In this document: piece by piece, positions 23,924-33,080 of the stretch
How positions within the stretch are numbered: the first letter of the stretch is position 1
Layout: the number at the start of each line of letters is the position of its first letter
Assembly (NCBI GenBank): GCA_017656145.1
Contig: JACDOI010000014.1
Coordinates: 1-50,799 of the forward strand
Reading direction: 5' to 3'
Length of the DNA: 50,799 bases
From: Bacillota bacterium
GTDB taxonomy: Bacteria; Bacillota; Limnochordia; Limnochordales; ZCTH02-B6
The notes under the pieces: model-generated
Databases searched by the model: none
What the model saw: the letters and a program-made list of their open reading frames with translations, nothing else
Told to the model about the DNA's origin: nothing
Translations under genes and position numbers: made by a program

Positions 23924-25231
23924 GTGAGATCGAAGCGCAGAATCAACGGATTTCAACCCGGTGTGCGGGCCGAACTGGTGATGATCGGCACAGAAATGCT
24001 GCTCGGCGAAATCATCGACACCAACGCGGCCCGCATCGCGGAGCGGCTGGCCGGTGCCGGCATTCACGTGTATTTCAAGACCACGGTGGGTGACAACTGG
24101 ACGCGCATCGCGGCAGCCCTGAGCCAGGCGCTGACCCGGGCCGACGTGGTGATCACAAGCGGCGGGCTTGGTCCGACCGACGACGACCTGACTCGGGAAG
24201 TGGTCGCGGCAGTGCTTGGTCGGCGTCTGGTCGAACACCCGGAGGCCATGCGGCAGGTCGAGGCGTGGTTCCAGCGGCAAAACCGCCCCATGTCGCCGTC
24301 CAACCGCAAGCAAGCCCTGGTGCCTGAAGGGTCCGAGATCATTCCCAACCGGCGGGGGACCGCCCCCGGCATCATTGCCCGGCGAGGGGAGCAGGCAGTC
24401 ATTTGCCTGCCCGGCGTTCCCCATGAGCTTGAGGCGATGATGGACGAAACCGTCCTGCCGTTCCTTGTGCGCAACTTCAGCCCGTCGGGCCGGCTATGGT
24501 CGAGGGTGCTGAAGTTTTACGGCATCGGCGAGTCGGCTCTCGCAGAGCTCCTGCAGGACCTTTTGACCATGGACAACCCAACGGTGGCGACGTACGCGGG
24601 CAACGGTGAGGTTCGGGTTCGGATCACCGCGCGGGCGGCGGATGAGGTCGGGGCCAGGGAGCTGCTCGAACCGGTCGAGCGGGACATCCGCAACCGGGCG
24701 GGGGAATTTCTGTACGGGACCGGTGACGACACGCTGGAATCCGCGGCCGGGCGGGCGCTGAAGGCCGCCGGGTGGACGCTGGCGGTGGCCGAGTCGTGTA
24801 CCGGGGGTCTTATCGGTTCCCGCATCACGTCGGTGCCGGGCAGCTCCGACTACTTTGCCGGCGGGGCCGTTGCCTACAGCAACCGAGCCAAGGTCGACCT
24901 CCTGGGCGTGCCTGCCGGCTTGTTAGATCAGTACGGCGCCGTTTCCGAACCGGTGGCCCGGGCCATGGCTGTGGGGGCGGCCCAGCGGCTCGGGGCCCAT
25001 GTCGGCTTGGCGGTGACCGGCATCGCCGGCCCTGGCGGCGGGACCGCGGACAAGCCGGTGGGACTCGTGTACATCGGGCTTGCCGTCGGCGGGGAGGCGG
25101 AAGTCCGCCGGTACCAGTTCGCCGGAGACCGGGACCGGGTGCGCTGGCTCACCTCCCAGGCGGCTCTGGATCTCGTTCGCCGGCGGGCGGAGGCAGGCGC
25201 CCAAGGCCTTGGCATTTCGCCCGGCGCTTAA
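23924..25231 (+). CDS. cinA: CinA family protein (MoCF-like domain plus nicotinamide-nucleotide amidase domain)
   Basis: A 435-residue two-domain protein. The N-terminal molybdopterin-binding-like domain begins VRAELVMIGTEMLLGEI and has SGGLGPTDDDLT near residue 80; in characterised homologues it hydrolyses ADP-ribose. The C-terminal domain (AESCTGGLIGSRIT near 289, GIAGPGGGTADKPVGLVYIG) is the PncC-type amidase acting on nicotinamide mononucleotide. Several starts are in frame. GTG 23924 fits the promoter and GGGGGTGGAC just upstream, while GTG 23963 is the shorter alternative. It lies upstream of recA, as in many Bacillota. Confidence 0.93.
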   Translation: MRSKRRINGFQPGVRAELVMIGTEMLLGEIIDTNAARIAERLAGAGIHVYFKTTVGDNWTRIAAALSQALTRADVVITSGGLGPTDDDLTREVVAAVLGRRLVEHPEAMRQVEAWFQRQNRPMSPSNRKQALVPEGSEIIPNRRGTAPGIIARRGEQAVICLPGVPHELEAMMDETVLPFLVRNFSPSGRLWSRVLKFYGIGESALAELLQDLLTMDNPTVATYAGNGEVRVRITARAADEVGARELLEPVERDIRNRAGEFLYGTGDDTLESAAGRALKAAGWTLAVAESCTGGLIGSRITSVPGSSDYFAGGAVAYSNRAKVDLLGVPAGLLDQYGAVSEPVARAMAVGAAQRLGAHVGLAVTGIAGPGGGTADKPVGLVYIGLAVGGEAEVRRYQFAGDRDRVRWLTSQAALDLVRRRAEAGAQGLGISPGA

Positions 25232-25348
25232 CCCGCCGGGGCGGGCCGCCCCGTCAGGCCTGCGGGAAGCAAAGGAAACCGGCAGCCGCCGTCGAAGTCG
25301 TACCGCGCCCGGCCGCCCGGCCGGCGCGTGCCCGGAGGGGATGGACGA

Positions 25349-25987
25349 GTGGAGCAAGCGGGCCGGGTGCGCACATTTGTTGCGGTGCCCCTCGACGAAA
25401 GAGCCCGGCAGGCCGTCGCCCGATGGCAGAACCGGCTGGCCACCCTGGATCCGGTCGTCAAGTGGGTCGAGCCGGCCAATTTGCATTTGACGTTAGCCTT
25501 TCTCGGCGATGTGGCTGCGGCTGACCTGGGCCGGGTCTCGGAAGCGGTCGCCCGCGGCGCATCGGGGTACGGCCCGTTTGTCCTCCAGTTCGGCGAATTC
25601 GGCGTTTTTCCCGGCTGGCGGGATCCGCGGGTGTTGTGGATCGGGGTTGCAGGCGGCGCCCAGATGCTGACCGAACTGGCCGCATCGGTGACCCGGGAGC
25701 TTGAGACATGCGGATTTCCCCCCGGTGGCCGGCCCTTCCGGCCTCACCTGACGGTGGGACGTTTCCGCCGCTCGCCTGATCCGGGAAACCTGAGGACGGC
25801 GACGGGGAGGCCGCCAGGCGTGCCGCCCGTCCGCGTGGAGCAAGTGAACCTCATGGCCAGCCGGCTGACTCCGCAAGGCCCGGTGTACACCTGCCTGGCA
25901 AGCACGGTCCTGCGGGAGAATGGAGGGAATGGGGATGACGACGGCGGAGAGGCAAAAGGCGCTGGAGGCGGCGCTGTTCCACATTGA
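25349..25987 (+). CDS. thpR: RNA 2',3'-cyclic phosphodiesterase (2'-5' RNA ligase family)
   Basis: A 212-residue member of the 2H phosphoesterase family. Both catalytic HxT motifs are present: LHLTLAF (His46, Thr48) and RPHLTVGRF (His133, Thr135). GTG at 25349 is chosen from GGAGGGG upstream. The C-terminal tail (from about residue 192) is a low-complexity Gly/Asp run. It arises because the frame continues 53 bp into recA and covers the recA ribosome-binding site. The gene is located between cinA and recA, as in many Bacillota. Confidence 0.92.
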   Translation: MEQAGRVRTFVAVPLDERARQAVARWQNRLATLDPVVKWVEPANLHLTLAFLGDVAAADLGRVSEAVARGASGYGPFVLQFGEFGVFPGWRDPRVLWIGVAGGAQMLTELAASVTRELETCGFPPGGRPFRPHLTVGRFRRSPDPGNLRTATGRPPGVPPVRVEQVNLMASRLTPQGPVYTCLASTVLRENGGNGDDDGGEAKGAGGGAVPH

Positions 25988-26984
25988 AAAGCAGTTTGGC
26001 CGGGGTTCGATCATGCGGCTGGGCGAAGCGTCGGCCCAGCGGAACGTCGAAGTGATCCCGACCGGTTCCTTGGCTTTGGACATGGCCTTGGGGGTGGGCG
26101 GGGTGCCCCGGGGCCGGATCGTGGAGATCTACGGGCCGGAATCGTCGGGCAAGACGACGCTGGCCCTACATATCATGGCCGAGGCTCAGAAGGCCGGCGG
26201 AATGGCGGCCTTTATCGATGCCGAACACGCCCAGGATCCCAAGTACGCCCAGCAGGTCGGCGTCGACATCGACAATCTCCTGATTTCCCAACCGGACACT
26301 GCCGAGCAGGCCTTGGAGATCGCCGAGGCGTTGGTGCGCAGCGGGGCGGTCGATGTCATCGTCATTGACTCGGTCGCCGCACTAGTGCCCCGGGCGGAGA
26401 TCGAGGGGGAGATGGGCGACGCCCACGTGGGCTTGCAGGCCCGCCTCATGTCCCAGGCGTTGCGCAAACTCACCGGGGCCATCAACAAGTCGAGGACGAC
26501 GGTGGTGTTCATCAACCAAGTCCGTGAAAAGGTCGGCGTGCTGTTTGGCTCGCCGGAAGTGACGCCAGGCGGCCGGGCACTTAAGTTTTACGCGTCCATC
26601 CGGATGGAGATTCGGCGCCTGGAGTCCATCAAGCAAGGCAGCGACATTGTGGGCAACCGGACCAAGGTGAAGGTCGTCAAGAACAAGCTGGCGCCTCCTT
26701 TCCGGGAGGCAGAGTTCGATATCATGTACGGCGAAGGCATTTCCCGGGAAGGCAACATCCTGGACGTCGCGACCGGCTTCGGCGTCATCACCCGGACGGG
26801 CACCTGGTTTTCCTACGGCGAAGTCCGACTGGGCCAGGGTCGAGAAAACGCCAAACAGTTTCTCCGGGAGAATCCGGAAGTGGCCAGGGAGATCGAAGCG
26901 AAGGTGCGGGAGGCGGCCGGCCTGGCGGCGCCCGACAAGACGGAAACCGTCGAAAACGGGCAGGCGGCGGCGAGTGACACGTGA
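25935..26984 (+). CDS. recA: recombinase RecA
   Basis: The 349-residue strand-exchange ATPase of homologous recombination and trigger of LexA cleavage. It shows GPESSGKTT (Walker A, near residue 70), [13 protein letters not shown] with the catalytic glutamate, [12 protein letters not shown] (Walker B), [20 protein letters not shown], and loop L2 in the region [26 protein letters not shown] at 25935 has GGAGG upstream and gives the normal N-terminus [11 protein letters not shown]. It overlaps thpR by 53 bp and recX by 11 bp. I saw no SOS-box-like sequence, though the promoter probably lies before cinA. Confidence 0.98.
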   Translation: MTTAERQKALEAALFHIEKQFGRGSIMRLGEASAQRNVEVIPTGSLALDMALGVGGVPRGRIVEIYGPESSGKTTLALHIMAEAQKAGGMAAFIDAEHAQDPKYAQQVGVDIDNLLISQPDTAEQALEIAEALVRSGAVDVIVIDSVAALVPRAEIEGEMGDAHVGLQARLMSQALRKLTGAINKSRTTVVFINQVREKVGVLFGSPEVTPGGRALKFYASIRMEIRRLESIKQGSDIVGNRTKVKVVKNKLAPPFREAEFDIMYGEGISREGNILDVATGFGVITRTGTWFSYGEVRLGQGRENAKQFLRENPEVAREIEAKVREAAGLAAPDKTETVENGQAAASDT

Positions 26985-27459
26985 CCCAAAGGAAGCTCGC
27001 GTCCAAGCTCGGGCATTGAGGATGCTGGCGGCCAGGCCTCGAAGCGCCGCCGAGCTCGCCAGCGCTTTGCGCCGGAAAGGCATCGAAGAACCGGTAGTGG
27101 ATCGGGTCGTCGAGTGGTGCGGCCGTCTCGGCTACGTCGACGACGACCGGTTTGCCGAGGAGTACATCCGCGGCCGCTTGGCCCGGAATCCGCAGGGGCG
27201 ACGGCGGCTTGAGCAGGAGCTCTTGGCCCGGGGCATCCCGCGGGATACGGTGAAACGGCATCTGGATCGCCTGGCTCCCCAAGAAGAGGAGGACGAGCGG
27301 TGTCTGGCCGCGGCCCGGGCGGGAGCGGTCCGCTACCGGGACTTGGCTCCGGAGGTGCGAAAGCGGCGCCTGTTGGGCTACTTGATGAGGCGGGGATTCA
27401 CGCCGGAGACAGCCTTGCGGGCCGTGGCCCAAGTTGACACCGATTTCCGTGCGGATTAA
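26974..27459 (+). CDS. recX: regulatory protein RecX
   Basis: A 161-residue, highly basic, all-helical protein that modulates RecA filament activity. Three RecX repeats are visible: [26 protein letters not shown], then [23 protein letters not shown], then [21 protein letters not shown], with the [18 protein letters not shown] linker typical of the family. The GTG start overlaps the recA stop by 11 bp, so expression is coupled to recA. A terminator follows about 45 bp downstream. Confidence 0.94.
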   Translation: MTRDPKEARVQARALRMLAARPRSAAELASALRRKGIEEPVVDRVVEWCGRLGYVDDDRFAEEYIRGRLARNPQGRRRLEQELLARGIPRDTVKRHLDRLAPQEEEDERCLAAARAGAVRYRDLAPEVRKRRLLGYLMRRGFTPETALRAVAQVDTDFRAD

Positions 27460-27505
27460 AATGGGTGTGGGTATGTAGGTCCGACAGGACAGTTCGCATC
27501 AACCT

Positions 27506-27531
27506 GGCCGAGCGCAGTCTCGGCCTTCTTT
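27506..27531 (+). terminator. rho-independent terminator after recX
   Basis: A 7-bp stem GGCCGAG/CTCGGCC (27506-27512 with 27519-27525) with a 6-nt loop is followed by TTCTTT. It separates the recA group from rny. Confidence 0.75.
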
Positions 27532-27561
27532 GCACGTGTCCGACGAGTGAAAAAGGGCTAG

Positions 27562-29133
27562 TTGGCCAGCGGGACCTTGACAATTGAGGGGGTGAGGCAG
27601 ACGCCTCAAGTTCTGCTGTACGTAGCGACGGCTGTCCTCGCGGGGCTGGCGGGGTATGCCGTGCGGAAGTTTGCGGCCGAGGCCAAAGTGCGCTCGGCCG
27701 GCGAGCAGGCCGCCTCCATTCTTGAACAGGCCCGCCGCGACGCGGAAAGCCGCGTGCGCGAAGCGTTGGTGGAAGCGAAAGAGGAGGCTGTCCGCCTGCG
27801 TCAAGAGGCGGAGCAGGAGCTCAAGGAGCGCCGCTACGAGCTGCAACGGCTGGAGCGGCGCCTGGCTCATAAAGAGGAAGGCCTGGACCGCCGCTTGAGC
27901 CAGCTGGAACGGAAGGAAGAAAGCTTGAGCCGGCAGGCGGCAGAGTTGGACCGCAGGCGCGCGGAAGTCGAGGAGCTGCTCCGGCAGCAAAGGCAGGAAC
28001 TGGAGCGGATCAGCGGTCTGAGCGCGGAGGAAGCCAGGCAGCACCTGCTCAAGAAGGTGGAGAGTGAAGTCCGCCACGACATGGCGGTGATGATTCGGGA
28101 GATCGAACAGGAGGCGAAGGAAGAGGCCGAGAAGCGGGCCCGCAACATCATCGGGCTGGCCATCCAGCGCTTTGCGGCCGACCACGCTTCTGAGGCCACC
28201 GTATCGGTGGTCACCTTGCCCAGCGACGACATGAAGGGACGGATCATCGGCCGGGAGGGCCGGAACATCCGTACCTTGGAAGCGCTGACGGGGATCGACC
28301 TGATCATCGACGATACGCCCGAGGCGGTAGTCTTGTCCGGCTTCGATCCGGTCCGGCGGGAGATCGCCCGGGTGGCGTTGGAGAAGCTCATCGCCGACGG
28401 GCGCATCCACCCAGCCCGCATCGAGGAAATGGTGGAGAAGGCCCGGCGGGAAGTGGAAGCCAACATCCGGGAGGAAGGCGAGCAGGCGTGCCTGGCCGTC
28501 GGGATTCACGGTCTGCATCCGGAACTCGTCAAGCTCCTGGGCAGGCTCAAGTACCGGTTCAGCTACGGCCAGAACGTGCTGAAGCATTCGATCGAGGTGG
28601 CTCACCTCGCCGGCATGATGGCGGCCGAGCTCGGGTGCGACGTGAAAGTGGCCCGCCGGGCTGGCCTGTTGCACGACATTGGCAAAGCGGTGGACCACGA
28701 AACCGAAGGTACCCATGTCAAAATTGGGATCGACCTGTTGCGCCGGTATCGGGAATCGCCGGACGTGATCCACGCGATGGCGTGCCATCACGGGGACTTC
28801 GAGCCCCAGTCGGTAGAAGCGATGCTCGTTACCGCGGCGGACGCGGTATCGGCTGCCCGGCCCGGTGCCCGGCGGGAAAGCTTGGGCAACTACATTAAGC
28901 GGCTGGAGCGGCTAGAGGCCATCGCCAATTCGTTTGAGGGCGTCGAAAAGTCGTACGCCATTCAGGCAGGCCGAGAGTTGCGCATCATGGTGAAACCCGA
29001 GAAGATCGACGACGATGCCGCGGTCATCATGGCCCGGGACATCGTGAAGCGTATTGAGTCGGAACTACAATACCCCGGTCAGATCAAAGTGACCGTCATC
29101 CGCGAGACGCGCGCCGTCGAGTACGCCAAGTAA
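27562..29133 (+). CDS. rny: ribonuclease Y
   Basis: The membrane-anchored endoribonuclease that initiates mRNA decay in Bacillota, 523 residues. A hydrophobic anchor lies at about residues 16-34, followed by a long Glu/Arg/Gln coiled coil to about 185. The KH RNA-binding domain ([19 protein letters not shown]) begins near 228, and the HD hydrolase domain follows, with His342 in KHSIEVAH and the catalytic His-Asp pair near 371-372 in LLHDIGK. TTG at 27562 follows AAAGGG at short spacing. GTG at 27592 is a shorter alternative. It lies downstream of recA-recX, as is common in this phylum. Confidence 0.97.
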   Translation: MASGTLTIEGVRQTPQVLLYVATAVLAGLAGYAVRKFAAEAKVRSAGEQAASILEQARRDAESRVREALVEAKEEAVRLRQEAEQELKERRYELQRLERRLAHKEEGLDRRLSQLERKEESLSRQAAELDRRRAEVEELLRQQRQELERISGLSAEEARQHLLKKVESEVRHDMAVMIREIEQEAKEEAEKRARNIIGLAIQRFAADHASEATVSVVTLPSDDMKGRIIGREGRNIRTLEALTGIDLIIDDTPEAVVLSGFDPVRREIARVALEKLIADGRIHPARIEEMVEKARREVEANIREEGEQACLAVGIHGLHPELVKLLGRLKYRFSYGQNVLKHSIEVAHLAGMMAAELGCDVKVARRAGLLHDIGKAVDHETEGTHVKIGIDLLRRYRESPDVIHAMACHHGDFEPQSVEAMLVTAADAVSAARPGARRESLGNYIKRLERLEAIANSFEGVEKSYAIQAGRELRIMVKPEKIDDDAAVIMARDIVKRIESELQYPGQIKVTVIRETRAVEYAK

Positions 29134-29162
29134 AGGCGCCGCGTACCAACCGAACGACAACC

Positions 29163-29204
29163 GACCGGTCTGGCAAGCCGCAAGGCATGCTGGGCCGGTT
29201 TTTC
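29163..29204 (+). terminator. rho-independent terminator after rny
   Basis: ACCGGTCTGGCA pairs with TGCTGGGCCGGT with a few wobbles and is followed by TTTTTC at 29199-29204. It lies 30 bp past the rny stop. Confidence 0.75.
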
Positions 29205-29274
29205 ATCTCCCAGGGCAGGACTCCGCGGCCGGAACGACGAAGCTGGGCGGTGTCTTGCGGGGAGGGGGAGAATC

Positions 29275-29814
29275 GTGTCGTCGATGTCCGCCGGGAACGC
29301 TTGTCATCCCGGTGACGCCCGTCTGCTCAGCTCTATTCTCGCCCGGTATCCGGAGATCGGGTCGGTCGACTATTGTCCCCGCGCGGGCCGTTTCCGGTTT
29401 GCGTTCTTGCTTTTGGGCACCGGCCTCGATATGCCGGCGTTCGCGTCGCGCTTGCGGGACAGCTTGAAATCGTACAGCTTCGTCACCGGCTGGCCCGTGG
29501 AGCTGCTCAACATCGATTGGACCGAGGAACGGGGCATGACCTTCCTTTGGGTCGAGCGGGACGTCTCGACCTTGCGCCCCGAAGAGCTCCGGCTGTTGAC
29601 CGGCCTTGTGCGGCAGGCGTTCTCCGGCCGGCTCGTCTTGGACGAATCCGGAGACGGGATGGAATTCGACGGCCCGATGCAGGATGAGCTCATCGCCCAC
29701 ATGCTGGAAGACTTGCGGCAGGCGCGCCGCTCCCGCCCCATGGTCGGGTTTCGCCGGGCCGGCCAGGTTGTCGTGTATCCGAGGCGGGCGCTGGTTTCGG
29801 AGCCCAACCGGTGA
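29275..29814 (+). CDS. conserved-looking protein of unknown function
   Basis: I do not recognise the family. The 179-residue product is soluble, with no signal peptide or membrane segment. It seems an alpha/beta protein: SVDYCPRAGRFRFAFLLLG, a strand-rich GWPVELLNIDWTEERGMTFLWVERDV region, then helices ELRLLTGLVRQAF and QDELIAHMLEDLRQARR. GTG at 29275 has GGGGAGGGGGAG upstream. The stop overlaps the possible GTG 29811 of the dipeptidase gene, and that gene's ribosome-binding site lies at the junction, so the two are likely translated together. Codon use matches neighbours, so it is probably a real native gene. Confidence 0.7.
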   Translation: MSSMSAGNACHPGDARLLSSILARYPEIGSVDYCPRAGRFRFAFLLLGTGLDMPAFASRLRDSLKSYSFVTGWPVELLNIDWTEERGMTFLWVERDVSTLRPEELRLLTGLVRQAFSGRLVLDESGDGMEFDGPMQDELIAHMLEDLRQARRSRPMVGFRRAGQVVVYPRRALVSEPNR

Positions 29815-29831
29815 AGGAGGCTGAAAGCCCC

Positions 29832-30809
29832 GTGGTAGCCGAGGGTGCGGCGGCGTTCCATCGCCGTTGCCTTGTGGTGGATGCCCACTGCGATACGGCG
29901 CTTCGGCTGGCGGCCGGCGCATCCCTGGCGTCCCAACGGCCCGAGGGACACGTGGACCTGGACCGGCTGGCAGCCGGGGGAGTCGATGTGCAGGTGTTCG
30001 CGCTGTGGGCCGACGCCCGCGAGCGCCGCTCTGGCCTGACCGTCCGGTGCCTTGATCTCTTGGATGCCGTCTGGCGGGAGATGGAGCGGTGGTCTGACAA
30101 GCTTCACCCGATCCTCACCGCTGCCGACCTGGAGGAAGCGCAGGCCTCGGCCAAGATCGGCGTTCTGCTGTCCATTGAAGGCGGCGAGGCGCTTGAGGGA
30201 AGCTTGAGCGCCCTGCGGGCGTTTTACCGATTGGGCGTTCGGGCCATGGGATTGACGTGGAACGGCCGCAATGACCTTGCGGACGGTGTGGGCGAGGCGG
30301 CCACCGGTGGCGGTCTGACGTCGTTCGGCCGCCAGGTGGTCAAGGAGATGGAGCGGCTCGGCATGGTGGTGGACGTCTCCCACTTGGCCGAGGCCGGTTT
30401 CTGGCACGTTCTGGAGATCTATCCCGGCCCCGTTATCGCATCGCATTCCAATGCCCGGGCGGTGTGCGACCATCCGCGCAATTTGACCGACCGGCAGATC
30501 CGCGCCCTGGCCGGTACCGGTGGCGTGATGGGCATCAACTTCTGCCCGGACTTCTTGCGGGCGGGGGGCGGCGCGACCCTCGACGACGTCGTTCGCCACA
30601 TCGATCACATCGTGGGGCTGGTAGGCCCCGACCACGTGGGGATCGGGTCCGATTATGACGGCATCGACTCGACGCCTGCGGGTCTGGAAGACGTTTCCCG
30701 CCTACCCGCGCTCACCGAGGCCCTCCTTCGCCGCGGCTACGGGGAAAAGGCCGTAGCCGCCATCCTCGGCGGCAATTTTGCCCGGGTTTTTCGGCAAGTT
30801 TTGCCCTAG
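29832..30809 (+). CDS. membrane dipeptidase family protein (peptidase M19)
   Basis: A zinc-dependent dipeptidase of the M19 renal-dipeptidase family, 325 residues. Metal-site signatures are VDAHCDT (His19, Asp21), the bridging glutamate in LSIEGGEAL (near 116), MVVDVSHLAEAGFW and IASHSNARAV with metal histidines, and GIGSDYDGIDSTP with the catalytic aspartate. No signal peptide, so it is cytoplasmic, unlike the anchored mammalian enzyme. GTG at 29832 is preferred because AAGGAGG ends 11 nt upstream, although GTG 29811 is in frame. Confidence 0.94.
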   Translation: MVAEGAAAFHRRCLVVDAHCDTALRLAAGASLASQRPEGHVDLDRLAAGGVDVQVFALWADARERRSGLTVRCLDLLDAVWREMERWSDKLHPILTAADLEEAQASAKIGVLLSIEGGEALEGSLSALRAFYRLGVRAMGLTWNGRNDLADGVGEAATGGGLTSFGRQVVKEMERLGMVVDVSHLAEAGFWHVLEIYPGPVIASHSNARAVCDHPRNLTDRQIRALAGTGGVMGINFCPDFLRAGGGATLDDVVRHIDHIVGLVGPDHVGIGSDYDGIDSTPAGLEDVSRLPALTEALLRRGYGEKAVAAILGGNFARVFRQVLP

Positions 30810-30898
30810 CTTCCTCGCGAGTACCGCTGACTCGCGCCAGCCATACTATCCCCGAAAGAGCATTCCGCTCCTGATTCGACGATGTGGGAGGGACGCAT

Positions 30899-31111
30899 AT
30901 GTCCGTGGTCAAGGTAGTGGAGCTGGTAGGGGAGTCGCCTCACAGCTGGCAAGATGCGGTGAAGGTCGCGGTGCGGGAAGCAGCCCGGACTATCCGCAAC
31001 ATCAGCGGCGTGGAAGTGCTCAACTGGACCGGCAACGTGGACGACCAGGGCAACATCGTCGAGTACAAGGCCGACGTCCAAATCGCGTTTATGGTCGAGG
31101 GACACGACTGA
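30899..31111 (+). CDS. dodecin family protein lacking the usual flavin-stacking tryptophan
   Basis: A 70-residue protein with the dodecin pattern: VVKVVELVGESPHSWQDAV, a helix, then RNISGVEVLNWTG and a final YKADVQIAFMV strand. Dodecins assemble into hollow dodecamers that store flavin. Classical members carry LDWFEV with a flavin-stacking tryptophan. Here that position reads ISGVEV with Gly37, and a tryptophan occurs later (Trp43), so flavin storage by the standard geometry is doubtful. ATG at 30899 has GGGAGGG 6 nt upstream. It is small, monodomain and transcribed with the following membrane protein genes. Confidence 0.88.
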   Translation: MSVVKVVELVGESPHSWQDAVKVAVREAARTIRNISGVEVLNWTGNVDDQGNIVEYKADVQIAFMVEGHD

Positions 31112-31151
31112 CGGCCGGGGTGGGTACACCAAGAGGGAGGGGGTGAGCCGC

Positions 31152-31487
31152 ATGGGGTTTGTGGGAACCATCGTGCGGTTCGTCGTGTCAGCGCTGGTGC
31201 TGATGCTGGTCGGGTTCCTGGTGCCGGGCTTTGCGCCGCTCGGTTTCCTCAATGCGTTGCTGGCCGCGGTGGTCATCGCCGCGCTGGGCTGGGTGGTCGA
31301 GGCCACCCTGGGCAGGCAGGTCTCGCCTTTTGGCCGCGGGATCGTCGGGTTTGTCATCGCAGCGCTGGTCATCTGGGCGACCCAGTTTTTTGTGCCCGGC
31401 ATGCAAGTCACGATGCTGGCGGCGCTTTTGGCAGCGCTGGTGATCGGGATTATCGATCTGTTCGTGCCGACCACCATCAGCCGGTGA
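31152..31487 (+). CDS. small membrane protein of the phage-holin-like (YvlD) family
   Basis: A 111-residue protein with four predicted membrane segments (IVRFVVSALVLMLVGFLVPG, FLNALLAAVVIAALGWVV, GIVGFVIAALVIWATQFFVPG, MLAALLAALVIGIIDLF). The two VPG-containing segments look like an internal duplication. This family is annotated as holin-like and occurs in many spore formers without phage context. No phage gene is nearby. ATG 31152 is chosen because GGGAGG is 11 nt upstream; GTG 31143 lies only 2 nt from it. Confidence 0.8.
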   Translation: MGFVGTIVRFVVSALVLMLVGFLVPGFAPLGFLNALLAAVVIAALGWVVEATLGRQVSPFGRGIVGFVIAALVIWATQFFVPGMQVTMLAALLAALVIGIIDLFVPTTISR

Positions 31488-31513
31488 CCGCTAGCGGGCC
31501 GGGAGGGACATAA

Positions 31514-32965
31514 GTGCGGCTCACCCGGGACCTGGCGGAAAATCTGGACGCCTTGAAAGAGCGGCTCGGCGTAGGGACAACCTTTGATGTTCTCGTGCGG
31601 GAGATCGAAGTCGGGGGACGGGACGCAGCCCTCGTCTTCGTGGACGGACTTGTCAACGACGAGTCAACCATCGAGGTGATGCGGTTTCTCCTGGAGCTTA
31701 AGCGGGAGGACATCGTTCCTCAGCCGGTGGAGAAGCTGGTCCGCCGAGGGATCCCGTACATCGAGGTAACCAAGGCATCGACCGTCGACGAGGTCATCGA
31801 CCAGGTTCTAGCCGGGCCGATGGCGCTTCTGCTCCACGGCCAGGACCAGGCCGTTATCCTGGACATGCGCCAGTACCCGGTGCGCTCGCTGGCCGAGCCG
31901 GACCTGGAAAAGGTTACCCGCGGCAGCCGGGAGGGCCTGGTGGAAACCGTCGTGTTCAACACGGCCTTGATCCGCCGCCGGCTGCGGGACCCGCGGTTGC
32001 GGTTCGAGATGTTTTCGGTCGGGCGAATTACCCGGTCCGACGTCGTTTTGGGGTATCTGGAAGGGGTGGCCAACCCGGAACTGGTAGCCGAGATCCGGCG
32101 CAAGCTCGACAGCACTGACATCGGCGCGCTGACCATGGGCAGCCAGAGCCTGTTGGAGCTCCTGGTAGGCCAGCGGCTCAACCCGCTGCCTTTGGCGCGG
32201 CTGACGGAACGGCCTGATGTCGTATCCGCCCACTTAATGGAAGGACACGTGGTGGTGCTAACCGATACGTCGCCCACGGCCCTGGTGCTGCCGGCTAACG
32301 TGTGGCATTTTACCCAGCACGCGGAAGAATACTTCCAAAATCCCGTGGTCGGTTCGTATTTGCGGTTGGTGCGGTTTGCGGCGATCGGCATTTCGCTGTT
32401 GCTCGGCCCCTTGTGGCTGTTGCTGGCCACAATGGACGGTAAGCCCCCGTGGCTTGCATTCATCGGGCCCCGGGACGAGCCGGCTGTCCCGCTTTGGGCC
32501 CAGTTTTTCATGCTCGAGTTCGGCCTGGACTTGATCCGGATGGCGCTCATCCATACGCCCGCAGCCCTTTCCACAGCCTTAGGCATCGTGGGTGCCATCC
32601 TGCTTGGGGAGCTCGCCACCACGGTCGGGCTGTTTGTGCCGGAAACGGTGTTGTACTCCGCCATCGGCGCCATCGGGTATTTCGCCACGCCGAGCCTTGA
32701 GTTCGCATTTGCGGTCCGGTTGTTCCGGTACTTTTTGTTTGCGCTGGTGGCCGTGTGGGGAACGGCCGGGCTGTTGGGAGGCCTTGCCATCACAGCGCTT
32801 TGGTTCGGATTTACCCGGTCCTTCCACGTTCCGTACCTTTACCCTCTTGTTCCGTTTGACGGGAAAGCCTTGGCCCGGTTGCTCTTGCGGTTTCCCATTC
32901 TGCATGTAGGGGTTCGCACTGCCCCGAAGCAACATCGCCGGGGACCGTATCCGAACCAAAGGTGA
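31514..32965 (+). CDS. spore germination protein, SpoVAF/GerA-A family
   Basis: A 483-residue membrane protein of the GerA A-subunit family. The N-terminal soluble half carries LVNDESTIEVMRFLLEL, GQDQAVILDMRQYPVRSLAEPD, RGSREGLVETVVFNTALIRRRLRDPRL and GRITRSDVVLGYLEGVANPELV. The membrane half follows from SYLRLVRFAAIGISLLLGPLWLLLA, which resembles SpoVAF more than true germinant receptors. SpoVAF lies in the inner membrane of the spore, where it amplifies germinant-receptor signalling. GTG at 31514 follows GGGAGGGAC. No GerB or GerC partner and no other spoVA gene is adjacent, which agrees with a SpoVAF-type role or an orphan paralogue. Confidence 0.88.
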   Translation: MRLTRDLAENLDALKERLGVGTTFDVLVREIEVGGRDAALVFVDGLVNDESTIEVMRFLLELKREDIVPQPVEKLVRRGIPYIEVTKASTVDEVIDQVLAGPMALLLHGQDQAVILDMRQYPVRSLAEPDLEKVTRGSREGLVETVVFNTALIRRRLRDPRLRFEMFSVGRITRSDVVLGYLEGVANPELVAEIRRKLDSTDIGALTMGSQSLLELLVGQRLNPLPLARLTERPDVVSAHLMEGHVVVLTDTSPTALVLPANVWHFTQHAEEYFQNPVVGSYLRLVRFAAIGISLLLGPLWLLLATMDGKPPWLAFIGPRDEPAVPLWAQFFMLEFGLDLIRMALIHTPAALSTALGIVGAILLGELATTVGLFVPETVLYSAIGAIGYFATPSLEFAFAVRLFRYFLFALVAVWGTAGLLGGLAITALWFGFTRSFHVPYLYPLVPFDGKALARLLLRFPILHVGVRTAPKQHRRGPYPNQR

Positions 32966-33013
32966 TCCAGGCCGAAGGTTTCGCTGGGCTCGTCCATGGG
33001 GGCCAGAGTTCGC

Positions 33014-33043
33014 TTCACCCGCGCCCTGCGCCTGTGATATCAT
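33014..33043 (+). promoter_or_regulatory. predicted promoter of lysA
   Basis: TTCACC (33014-33019) and TATCAT (33038-33043) are 18 nt apart, and TGA directly before the -10 makes it an extended -10. The ATG at 33042 lies inside the -10 hexamer, so it cannot be the start. Transcription begins near 33050 and the next in-frame start is GTG 33081. Confidence 0.6.
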
Positions 33044-33080
33044 GGTTCAGTACGAGCGTGGGAGCGAGGAGCTGAGCGAG

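Noticed and set aside
27499-28791. 430-codon minus-strand frame antisense to rny
   Set aside because: Shadow of the repetitive coiled-coil coding region of ribonuclease Y.
31152-31487. Phage remnant because of the holin-like protein
   Set aside because: No lysin, integrase or structural gene nearby; the family is widespread in spore formers.
33042-33080. ATG 33042 as the lysA start
   Set aside because: It lies inside the TATCAT -10 hexamer; GTG 33081 has a good ribosome-binding site.
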